Shown piece after piece: positions 36,716-45,390 of a stretch of 64,000 nucleotides of DNA. Source of the DNA: Streptomyces sp. NBC_00390 (GTDB taxonomy: Bacteria; Actinomycetota; Actinomycetes; Streptomycetales; Streptomycetaceae). Numbering within the stretch: position 1 is the first letter of the stretch; each line of letters begins with the position of its first letter. The stretch is taken from positions 1,922,001 to 1,986,000 of the forward strand of contig NZ_CP107945.1 in assembly GCF_036057275.1 (NCBI RefSeq). The letters run 5' to 3'. The notes beneath the pieces are model-generated. The model searched no databases. It was not told the DNA's origin and was given only the letters and a program-made list of their open reading frames with translations. Made by a program: the position numbers and the translations under genes.

Positions 36716-36966
36716 GGGCCCACAGGCCAGGACCCGGAGCGCCGCACGCGGTCCCCACGCGGCTCCCGTACGCCGCAGCCGGCGAGTGCTCCGTCGGCCC
36801 GCCGGTCACGCCTGCGGCCTGGTCGTCGCCGTCCCCGCAGGCCGACGCCCACGCGCGCCACGGACTCTCCGACTCCGCCTGCTCGCGCCGCAGTTCAGGG
36901 CCCCGGGTCGCAATGACCTGGGCCCGTGACGCGCGCACCCGCTCCGGCCGGCAGCCGACGAGCGGG

Positions 36967-39288
36967 TCATGCCCCCGCCGCGTCCACCTCCGTGCGCACC
37001 CTGCGTGCCGCCGCGACCAGGTTCTCCAGCGACTGCCTGGTCTCCGGCCAGCCGCGGGTCTTCAGGCCGCAGTCCGGGTTCACCCACAACCGCTCGGCCG
37101 GGATCGCCAGGAGGCCCTTGTGCAGGAGGTCGGCTGCCTCGTCCACACCGGGGACGCGCGGGGAGTGGATGTCGTACACGCCGGGGCCGACCTCGCGGGG
37201 GTATCCCGCCGTGGCCAGTTCGCCGGCGACCTGCATATGGGAACGGGCTGCCTCCAGGCTGATGACGTCGGCGTCGAGGTCGTCGATGGCCCGGAGGATG
37301 TCGCCGAACTCGGCGTAGCACATGTGGGTGTGGATCTGGGTCCCAGGACGCACGCCACTGGTGGTCAGGCGGAACGCCTCCGTCGCCCACGCCAGGTACG
37401 CGGCGCGGCCGGAGCTGCGCAGCGGCAGGGTCTCGCGCAGGGCGGGCTCGTCCACCTGGATCACCGATGTACCGGCCTCCTCGAGATCGTTCACCTCGTC
37501 CCTCAGAGCCAGCGCGACCTGGCGGGCGGTCTCACCGAGCGGCTGGTCGTCGCGGACGAAGGACCAGGCGAGCATCGTGACCGGGCCGGTGAGCATGCCC
37601 TTGACCGGGCGGTCGGTGAGCGACTGGGCGTAGCGCGTCCAGCGCAGGGTCATCGGCTCGGGGCGGGAGATGTCACCGGCGAGGATCGGCGGGCGGACGT
37701 AGCGGGTGCCGTACGACTGGACCCAGCCGTGCCGGGTGGCGAGGTAGCCGGTGAGCTGCTCGGCGAAGTACTGGACCATGTCGTTGCGTTCGGGCTCGCC
37801 GTGCACCAGGACGTCGATGCCGGCCTTCTCCTGGAAGGCGATCACCTCGCGGACCTCCGCCTCGATGCGCCCCTCGTACGCATCCTGCCCGATCCGGCCG
37901 GCCCGCAACTCCGCCCGTGCGGCGCGCAGCTCGCCGGTCTGCGGGAAGGAGCCGATGGTGGTCGTCGGCAACAGCGGCAGACCGAGGTGGGTGCGCTGCG
38001 CCACGGCCCGCTCCGGGTACGGCTGCGGGCGGCGGGCGTCCGTGCCGGTGACCGCGGCCGTTCGGGCCCGTACGGCGGGGTCGTGGGTGAGTGCCGAGGC
38101 GGCGCGGGAAGCCAAGGCGGCACGGTTGGCGGCGAGTTCCGCGGCAATGGCGTCCGTGCCCCGAGCGAGCCCGCGGGCAAGGATGACGGTCTCGGTGGTC
38201 TTCTGGCGGGCGAAGGCGAGCCAGCGGGCGATTTGCGGGTCGATGTCCCGTTCCGTGGTGACGTCGAGCGGCACGTGCAGCAGAGAGCAGGAGGCGGAGA
38301 CGTCGACCCGGTCGGCGAGAGCGAGCAGGGTGCCGAGTGTGGCCAGTGACTTCTCGAAGTCGTTGATCCAGATGTTGCGTCCGTCGACGACGCCCGCGAC
38401 CAGCCGCTTGCCGGGCAGCCCGCCGACCGCCGCGAGGTCTTCGAGGTTGCCCGCGGCGGGCCCCGTGAAGTCCATGGCCAGCCCGTCGACGGGTGCCTTC
38501 GCGAGGACGGGAAGGGCCTCGCCCAGCCGGTCGAAGTACGAGGCGACGAGCAGCTTCGGCCGCTCCATGAGCGCGCCCAGATCGCGGTAGGCGCGGGCGG
38601 CCGCGTTCAGCTCGGCCGGGGTGCGGTCCTGCACGAGAGCGGGCTCGTCGAGCTGCACCCACTCCGCGCCGGCTGCGCACAGTTCGGCGAGCACCTGTGC
38701 GTACACGGGCAGCAGCCGGTCAAGCAGCGTGAGAGGTTCGAAGTCGGGAGCGACTCCCGGCGCGGGCTTGGCCAGCAGCAGATACGTCACGGGCCCGAGG
38801 AGCACGGGCCGGGCGATCAGGCCCAGGGCGCGTGCCTCGGTGAACTCGCCGACCTGCTTGCCGGCGTCGGCGCGGAAGACGGTGTACGGCCCGAGTTCGG
38901 GAACGAGGTAGTGGTAGTTGGTGTCGAACCACTTGGTCATCTCGAGCGGCAGCACGTCCTGGGCGCCGCGGGCCATGGCGAAGTACCCGTCCAGCGCGTC
39001 CTGTTGGACGGCAGCGCGATGGCGGACCGGGATCGCGCCGACCATCACACTGGTGTCCAGGACATGGTCGTAGTACGAGAAGTCGCCGGTCGGGACCTCG
39101 TGGAGGCCGGCGTCGGCGAGCTGCTGCAAGTTGGCGCCGCGCAGCCGGGCGGCGGTGCGGTGCAGGTCCTGCGCCGAGACCCGGCCCTTCCAATAGCCTT
39201 CGACGGCCTTCTTGAGCTCCCGGTTCGGGCCCTGCCGGGGGTGGCCGTACACGGTGGATGTCACGGAACTGATCACGGAACTGGTCAC
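36967..39288 (-). CDS. metE: Cobalamin-independent methionine synthase
   Basis: 773 residues from the GTG at 39288, which has AAGGAG 6-7 bp upstream; two further GTG codons follow in a short repeat encoding V-T/I-S-S. The N-terminal barrel opens TVYGHPRQGPNRELKKAVEGYWKG. The C-terminal catalytic barrel has TTTIGSFPQT, the zinc ligands in HTHMCYAEF and NPDCGLKTRGW, and VIQVDEPALRE. It transfers the methyl of 5-methyl-THF (polyglutamate) to homocysteine. A cobalamin riboswitch precedes it, so it should be shut off when B12 allows MetH to work. Confidence 0.96.
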   Translation of the reverse strand: MTSSVISSVTSTVYGHPRQGPNRELKKAVEGYWKGRVSAQDLHRTAARLRGANLQQLADAGLHEVPTGDFSYYDHVLDTSVMVGAIPVRHRAAVQQDALDGYFAMARGAQDVLPLEMTKWFDTNYHYLVPELGPYTVFRADAGKQVGEFTEARALGLIARPVLLGPVTYLLLAKPAPGVAPDFEPLTLLDRLLPVYAQVLAELCAAGAEWVQLDEPALVQDRTPAELNAAARAYRDLGALMERPKLLVASYFDRLGEALPVLAKAPVDGLAMDFTGPAAGNLEDLAAVGGLPGKRLVAGVVDGRNIWINDFEKSLATLGTLLALADRVDVSASCSLLHVPLDVTTERDIDPQIARWLAFARQKTTETVILARGLARGTDAIAAELAANRAALASRAASALTHDPAVRARTAAVTGTDARRPQPYPERAVAQRTHLGLPLLPTTTIGSFPQTGELRAARAELRAGRIGQDAYEGRIEAEVREVIAFQEKAGIDVLVHGEPERNDMVQYFAEQLTGYLATRHGWVQSYGTRYVRPPILAGDISRPEPMTLRWTRYAQSLTDRPVKGMLTGPVTMLAWSFVRDDQPLGETARQVALALRDEVNDLEEAGTSVIQVDEPALRETLPLRSSGRAAYLAWATEAFRLTTSGVRPGTQIHTHMCYAEFGDILRAIDDLDADVISLEAARSHMQVAGELATAGYPREVGPGVYDIHSPRVPGVDEAADLLHKGLLAIPAERLWVNPDCGLKTRGWPETRQSLENLVAAARRVRTEVDAAGA

Positions 39289-39420
39289 GGAACTCTCCTT
39301 CGCGAGTCGTGGGACGACCCCGGGCCCCATAAGGGCGCGCGAAGGAACGGGGCAGCCGTGCCACCCGTACCGCCGACCCGCCCACGAGGTCACCGAGATC
39401 TCCGTGCACGTCGTCGCACA

Positions 39421-39610
39421 CGGGCAGTGGCAGGTCTTCGGACTCATGGGCGCGCCTCATGTCGGGCGAGGCACCTACTGGCCGTCGCTTCCCGGACCCG
39501 TACGACGGATCCAGTGCGTATGACGGCGTTCGTTCCCACATACCGCTGCGGGGCAGTCCCGGATTCCCACCGGGTTCCCTCTTGCGACGCTCCTGCCTGG
39601 AGGACAGGGG
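39421..39610 (-). ncRNA. Cobalamin (B12) riboswitch in the metE leader
   Basis: On the minus strand the leader shows GGGAACCCGGTGGGAATCC and GGGACTGCCCCGCAGCGGT, a CCGGGAAGCGACGGCC arm and, near its 3' end, the B12 box AGTCCGAAGACCTGCC (39429-39444) followed by ACTGCC. Order and spacing fit the adenosylcobalamin riboswitch class. The 130 bases between it and the GTG would hold the terminator or ribosome-site sequestering helix. Confidence 0.92.
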
Positions 39611-39865
39611 CGAACCAGCTGCGCGGCAAGCCTACGCCAGGGGGACGCACCGCGTGGGCGGAGCGGCCCGTCTCCTGCTCGGCACCCGCTCCACAGCGGC
39701 CGCGGCAACGACCAGGTCCCTCAGCGGCGGGGGTGAACCCGCGACGAGGGCCGACGCGAAACGGCGTGACCCCGCTCGGGGACGCCTTGAGTCCCCGGGC
39801 CTGCGGATACGTATTGCCGGGATGTGGCGGTGCGGGGCGGCGAGGACGTGGATGATGGGCGCGGC
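39611..39865. other. Divergent promoter region of metE and the membrane-protein ORF
   Basis: No gene seen. It must hold the metE promoter (minus) and the promoter for the + strand ORF from 39866. No convincing hexamers or repeats stand out. Confidence 0.4.
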
Positions 39866-41305
39866 ATGACCGCGACCACCCACTCCTGTGCACCCTCCGT
39901 GAGCCGCTGCCCCGCCGACGGCGGACAGGCCGAGCGGTGGCTGCGGGCTGGGCTCTTCGCGGTGATCAGTACGGTGCTGGCCGCGGTGGGCCATCATCTG
40001 GGATCGAAGGACCCCGTGCTGTGGCCGCGGCTGCTGGGGGCGGGTGTCCTGGTGTTCCTCGCCGCCCTGCCGGGTGCAGGGCGTGCCCGTCGGCCGGCCC
40101 CGGTGCTGGCGGCGACGCTCGCCGCACAACTGGTGCTGCACCGCGGTCTGTCCGTGAGTTCCGGGGCGAGTGCAGCGCCGGAGCACCGGGCCCATGGTGC
40201 TGCGGGCCAGGAGTACGCGACCCACCACAGCGTCTCGCTGATGCTCGTGGCGCATGTCGTGGCGGCCGTGTCCGTCGCCGTGCTGATGCAGCGCGCCGAC
40301 CGGCGGCTGTCCGAACTGCCGCATGCCGCGGGGCGATGGGTCGAGGCCGCCGCCGCCGCACTGGCCGCCGCGGCGGGGCGGCTGTCGCTGTGGCCTGCCG
40401 ACCGGACGGGCCGGCCTGCCGTGCCGATGCCCGCCGCCCGTCGCCCTGTCCCGCTCCGGGCGCGGCTTGTTCATGTCGTGGTGCGCAGGGGGCCACCGGG
40501 GGCGGGGTGTTCCATCGCCGTCCCCCTCGTCACGCGCCGATCAGCGCCGCATCCGAAAGAGCCCGCACACATGAACACATCACGCATCTCCCGTTCCGTC
40601 CGCCGCCTCGGGCTGGTCACCGCCGCCGCGATGGTCACCGTCGTCGCCGGGGCGACGACCGCGGCCGCGCACGCCGAAGTGACCGCCTCCGACGCCCGTG
40701 CGCTCGCCGAGAACGTCACCCTGACCTTCACCTCCGAGGCCGAGTCGGACACCGCCGGCATCAAGGAGCTGCGGATCGTCCTGCCCGAAGGCATCGCACC
40801 GGACGCGGTCACACTCAAGGACGCCCCGAAGGGATGGAAGCTGACACCCACTTCGGAGGGTTACACGGTGGGCGGCACCACGCTCCGGACCGGTACGGAC
40901 GCCGAGTACAGCGTCGTCGTACGGCAGTTGCCGGATGCGACGTCCCTGGCGTTCAAGACCGTCGAGACATACGGCGACGGGGAGGTCGCGCGGTGGATCG
41001 AGGTGCCGGGCGACGGTGAGCAGGTGGAGAATCCGGCACCGCTGCTGAAGCTGGAGCCGGCCGCGCGCGGCGCGAAGCCGATCGCGCCGAGCCCGAGCAC
41101 AAGCCCGGCCACGGACGGCAAGCCGTCCTCGGACGGGAGCGCGCCCGCGAAGTCTCCTGCGTCATCCGCGTCGCAGCCGGCGAAGGCCGGCAAGGAGAGC
41201 GACAGCGGCACCACGGGTGTCATCCTCGGCGTGATCGCTGCCGTGGCCGTCCTGGGCGCGGGCGGCGCGCTGTGGTTCAAGCGCCGTAACAGCGCCTCGG
41301 CGTAG
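39866..41305 (+). CDS. Hydrophobic membrane-protein ORF reading in frame into the YcnI gene
   Basis: From the ATG at 39866 an uninterrupted frame of 479 codons. The first 235 residues form a small membrane protein with hydrophobic stretches near 25-45, 50-70, 80-95 and 125-150 and a His/Ala-rich loop. It resembles the short membrane proteins that often precede ycnI in streptomycetes, which end near an RRGPP-like tail. Here that tail (VVVRRGPPGAG, about residue 210) is not followed by a stop; the frame continues into MNTSRISRS of YcnI. Either a true fusion with an internal signal peptide, or two proteins with loss of the first stop and re-initiation at 40571. A Sec signal in the middle favours two products. 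Confidence 0.55.
   Translation: MTATTHSCAPSVSRCPADGGQAERWLRAGLFAVISTVLAAVGHHLGSKDPVLWPRLLGAGVLVFLAALPGAGRARRPAPVLAATLAAQLVLHRGLSVSSGASAAPEHRAHGAAGQEYATHHSVSLMLVAHVVAAVSVAVLMQRADRRLSELPHAAGRWVEAAAAALAAAAGRLSLWPADRTGRPAVPMPAARRPVPLRARLVHVVVRRGPPGAGCSIAVPLVTRRSAPHPKEPAHMNTSRISRSVRRLGLVTAAAMVTVVAGATTAAAHAEVTASDARALAENVTLTFTSEAESDTAGIKELRIVLPEGIAPDAVTLKDAPKGWKLTPTSEGYTVGGTTLRTGTDAEYSVVVRQLPDATSLAFKTVETYGDGEVARWIEVPGDGEQVENPAPLLKLEPAARGAKPIAPSPSTSPATDGKPSSDGSAPAKSPASSASQPAKAGKESDSGTTGVILGVIAAVAVLGAGGALWFKRRNSASA
40571..41305 (+). CDS. ycnI: YcnI-like (DUF1775) copper-associated membrane-anchored protein
   Basis: 244 residues starting MNTSRISRSVRRLGLV. Signal peptide ending TTAAA, so the mature protein begins with His (HAEVTASDA). 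The DUF1775 beta-sandwich follows to about residue 145 (LTFTSEAES, IKELRIVLPEGI, TVGGTTLRTGTDAEYSVVV, VARWIEVP). Then comes a Pro/Ser/Lys-rich linker and a C-terminal membrane segment (GVILGVIAAVAVLGAGGALWF) before a basic tail. In B. subtilis YcnI the N-terminal His plus a Trp bind Cu(II); both kinds of residue are present here. Probably extracytoplasmic copper handling. The upstream ORF reads into it without a stop. Confidence 0.85.
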   Translation: MNTSRISRSVRRLGLVTAAAMVTVVAGATTAAAHAEVTASDARALAENVTLTFTSEAESDTAGIKELRIVLPEGIAPDAVTLKDAPKGWKLTPTSEGYTVGGTTLRTGTDAEYSVVVRQLPDATSLAFKTVETYGDGEVARWIEVPGDGEQVENPAPLLKLEPAARGAKPIAPSPSTSPATDGKPSSDGSAPAKSPASSASQPAKAGKESDSGTTGVILGVIAAVAVLGAGGALWFKRRNSASA

Positions 41306-41378
41306 GGTCCGGCACGCGCGGGCCGCGAGCGTGCTGCCGCTCACGGTCCGCCGTGTGATCGCGGCCGCTGGGTGATCT

Positions 41379-41412
41379 CCCCGTGCCGCGCGGACGCCCG
41401 CGCGGCACGGGG
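41379..41412. terminator. Bidirectional terminator between ycnI and gdhA
   Basis: Perfect 15-bp arms (41379-41393 and 41398-41412, starting CCCCGTGCCG) with an ACGC tetraloop, between the converging ends of the YcnI and glutamate dehydrogenase genes. The strongest hairpin in the window apart from the malE one. Confidence 0.85.
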
Positions 41413-41471
41413 CCCGCCTTGTCCGACGAGGCCCTGATCCCCTTGGCCGAACAGCCCGCCGGATCAGCCGG

Positions 41472-43079
<1,608 letters not shown>

Positions 43080-43092
43080 TCACGCCCCCGCG

Positions 43093-44052
43093 CTACCAGG
43101 TGCGCGCGGCCTGGAGGAGGTGGTCGCGGACGCGGGCGACATGCGGGTTGCCGGCGGAGCCGGGGCGCTGGACGAGGTAGCCGGTGTTGATCGGCGGGTC
43201 CTCGGGGTCATGGAGCAGGACCAGCGCGCCGGAGGCGAGTTCGTCCAGGCACAGATAGCGCGGCAGCACGGTCCAGCCGGCGCCCGCGACGGCCGCGGTG
43301 AGCACACCGCGGAGGTCGGGGACGGTGACGGCGGCGTGGCTGCCGAGGCGTTTGCCGAAGACGTGCCGCCAGTAGCGGCGGGCGATGGGCAGATCCTCGG
43401 CGTAGCTGATCAGGGGAACGCCGTGGAGGGCCGCCGGCATGTCGGCGGCGGGTCCGTCCGCTCCCCCGATCCGCTCCGCCCACACCGGCGCGGCCACGAG
43501 CACGAACTCCTCGTCGGTCATCGGTACGGCCGTCAGCGCCCGCCCGCGCGGCCGGTGGGTGGAGATGAGCAGGTCGTGGCGGCCGGAGCGCAGCTCGTCG
43601 AGGAGCGGGTCGGTCAGCCCGGTGGTCACGCGCAGTCGTACGCCGTCCGCGACCAGGGGGGCGAGCGCGGGAAGGGCGCGTACGCACAGCAGCTCGGCCG
43701 GCCCGGCGAGATGCACGGGTTCGGCGGGCCCCTCCTCGTGGAAGCCTCCCTGTCCGGTGACGGCGGCCAGGTCGTCGAGCGGTGTGCCGATCCGGGCGGC
43801 GAGCTCGTCGGCGAACGGCGCGGGGGCGACTCCCCGGGGCAGCCGCTCGAACAGCTCACGGCCCAGCGCTCGCTCCAGGGCACGCATCTGGGTGGTCACC
43901 GTCGGCTGGGACAGACCCACCAGATGTGCGGCGGCCGTGAAGGATCCGGAGCGGTACACGGCGAGGAAGGTGCGCAGCAGATTCAGGTCCACGGGCGCTG
44001 CCGCGCCCGGGCGGGGCGCTACGGCCGACCCATCGGAATCCTTTTGTTCCAT
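43093..44052 (-). CDS. LysR-family transcriptional regulator
   Basis: 319 residues. HTH DLNLLRTFLAVYRSGSFTAAAHLVGLSQPTVTTQMRALERALGRELFERLPRG (residues 22-75), then the effector-binding half. The ATG at 44052 has no ribosome site; a GTG at the VDLNLL residues (around 43990) is an alternative start. Divergent from the DJ-1/PfpI gene, which it most likely controls. Confidence 0.88.
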   Translation of the reverse strand: MEQKDSDGSAVAPRPGAAAPVDLNLLRTFLAVYRSGSFTAAAHLVGLSQPTVTTQMRALERALGRELFERLPRGVAPAPFADELAARIGTPLDDLAAVTGQGGFHEEGPAEPVHLAGPAELLCVRALPALAPLVADGVRLRVTTGLTDPLLDELRSGRHDLLISTHRPRGRALTAVPMTDEEFVLVAAPVWAERIGGADGPAADMPAALHGVPLISYAEDLPIARRYWRHVFGKRLGSHAAVTVPDLRGVLTAAVAGAGWTVLPRYLCLDELASGALVLLHDPEDPPINTGYLVQRPGSAGNPHVARVRDHLLQAARTW

Positions 44053-44072
44053 ACGAGCAGTGTAGGCAACCC

Positions 44073-44112
44073 ATTGGATCTTCTATGGCAGACAGCGGGC
44101 TTCCTATTGGAT
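44073..44112. promoter_or_regulatory. Repeated ATTGGAT sites between the lysR and DJ-1 genes
   Basis: ATTGGAT occurs at 44073-44079 and 44106-44112, 33 bp apart (three helical turns), in the 91-bp divergent promoter gap: the spacing and location expected for LysR-type activator sites. Confidence 0.4.
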
Positions 44113-44143
44113 GTCCGCCGACGGGCGGTCTACCGTCGAGCAC

Positions 44144-44839
44144 ATGGCAAACATCCTTTTCGTCCTGACCGGCGCCGACTCCTGGACGCTGGCGGACGGC
44201 ACCGAGCACCCCACCGGATTCTGGGCCGAGGAGGCCGTCACGCCCGCCGAGGCGCTGAAAGCGGCCGGCCACACGATCGTGGTCGCCACCCCGGGCGGCG
44301 TCGTACCGACGGTGGACGAGGCGAGCCTGGACCCGGCGGTCCACGGCGGCCACGACGGCGCCGAGAAGGCCAGGAACGCGCTTGAGGCGATCACCGAACT
44401 GAAGCGGCCGATCAGGCTGGAGGACGTCGATCCGGCGGAGTACGACGCCGTCTTCTACCCCGGCGGACACGGCCCGATGCAGGATCTGGCGGTCCACGCC
44501 GGCTCGGGTGAGCTGCTGACGGCCGTCCTCGCGTCCGGCAAGCCGCTCGCCGTGGTCTGCCACGGACCGGCCGCGCTGCTGGCCGCACGGAACGCCGACG
44601 GCGGCTCGCCCTTCGCGGGCTATCGGCTCACCGGCTTCACGAACGCCGAGGAGAGCCAGGCCGGCTTCGCCGACAAGGCGAAGTGGCTGCTCCAGGACCG
44701 CCTCGTGGAGCTCGGCGCCGACTTCCAGGAGGCCGAGCCGTGGACGGCGCACGTGGTCGTCGACCGCAATCTGGTGACCGGCCAGAACCCGGCATCGTCC
44801 GCTCCCGTGGCGGCCGAGCTCCTCAAGGCGCTCGGCTGA
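44144..44839 (+). CDS. DJ-1/PfpI (type 1 glutamine amidotransferase-like) protein
   Basis: 231 residues from the ATG at 44144 (MANILFVLTGADSWTL); the earlier ATG at 44111 overlaps the putative operator. Family elbow with the nucleophilic cysteine in AVVCHGPAALL, acidic partner in FYPGGHGPMQDL. Similar to Hsp31/YDR533C-type glyoxalase III or stress proteins. Under the divergent LysR regulator. Confidence 0.86.
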   Translation: MANILFVLTGADSWTLADGTEHPTGFWAEEAVTPAEALKAAGHTIVVATPGGVVPTVDEASLDPAVHGGHDGAEKARNALEAITELKRPIRLEDVDPAEYDAVFYPGGHGPMQDLAVHAGSGELLTAVLASGKPLAVVCHGPAALLAARNADGGSPFAGYRLTGFTNAEESQAGFADKAKWLLQDRLVELGADFQEAEPWTAHVVVDRNLVTGQNPASSAPVAAELLKALG

Positions 44840-44901
44840 CACCTTCACCCCTGTGGGAAAATCAGGGAGGACCACCCTGTTCCTGGGCCAGGAGGTGGAT
44901 C

Positions 44902-45336
44902 ATGGGACAGGCACGTGAGGTCATGGACCGGCTCACCGAGGCCCTGGCCCCGACACCGGACCTCAAGGCCATCGCCGCACTGTTCGCGCAGGACGCCGTC
45001 GCCGTCACACCGGACGCCGGGGAGATCACCGGACGCGACAACATCGTCGAGTACTGGCGCCAGATGACGGACGCGGTGTCGGAGACCACCTACGAGCGGG
45101 TGGCCGCCTACGAGTCGGGCAACACGGCGATCGACGAAGGGATCTTCGGCGGCAGGAACACCGGGCCGCTCCAGCTGTCCTCCGGAGAGCTGCTGCCGCC
45201 GACCGGCAACGTCATCAGGATCCGCGGCTGCGACTTCGCCACGGTCCAGGACGGGCTGATCGTCAACTACCGCGTCTATTTCAACCAGCTGGACTTCCTC
45301 GAACAGCTGGGGCTGCTGCCGGTCCTGCCGTCCTGA
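44902..45336 (+). CDS. SnoaL-like/NTF2-fold protein
   Basis: 144 residues from the ATG at 44902, which follows a strong GGAGG. NTF2-like pattern: DLKAIAALFAQDAVAVTPDAGEITGRDNIVEYWRQM, and a C-terminal LIVNYRVYFNQLDFLEQLGLLP. Such proteins are small ester cyclases, isomerases or ligand-binding proteins. It borders the biosynthetic cluster but is on the opposite strand and has its own ribosome site, so membership is uncertain. Confidence 0.8.
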   Translation: MGQAREVMDRLTEALAPTPDLKAIAALFAQDAVAVTPDAGEITGRDNIVEYWRQMTDAVSETTYERVAAYESGNTAIDEGIFGGRNTGPLQLSSGELLPPTGNVIRIRGCDFATVQDGLIVNYRVYFNQLDFLEQLGLLPVLPS

Positions 45337-45390
45337 TGTGCCCGTCATCACCCGGACGCGTGCCGCGGACGGGTGAGTGAGGACGGGGGC

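Larger units (their letters stand above)
36465..36966. other. Gene-free region between lacI and metE
   Basis: 502 bp with no supportable gene. It holds the second CebR-type operator (36515-36526), a 17-bp direct repeat beginning CTGCCCCGGG (36558-36574 and 36634-36650) and a strong hairpin (36691-36715). The possible reading frames here show no recognisable domain. Confidence 0.6.

Noticed and set aside
36691..38349. 552-residue + strand ORF over the lacI-metE gap and metE
   Set aside because: Mostly antisense to metE with shadow composition; the part in the gap shows no domain.
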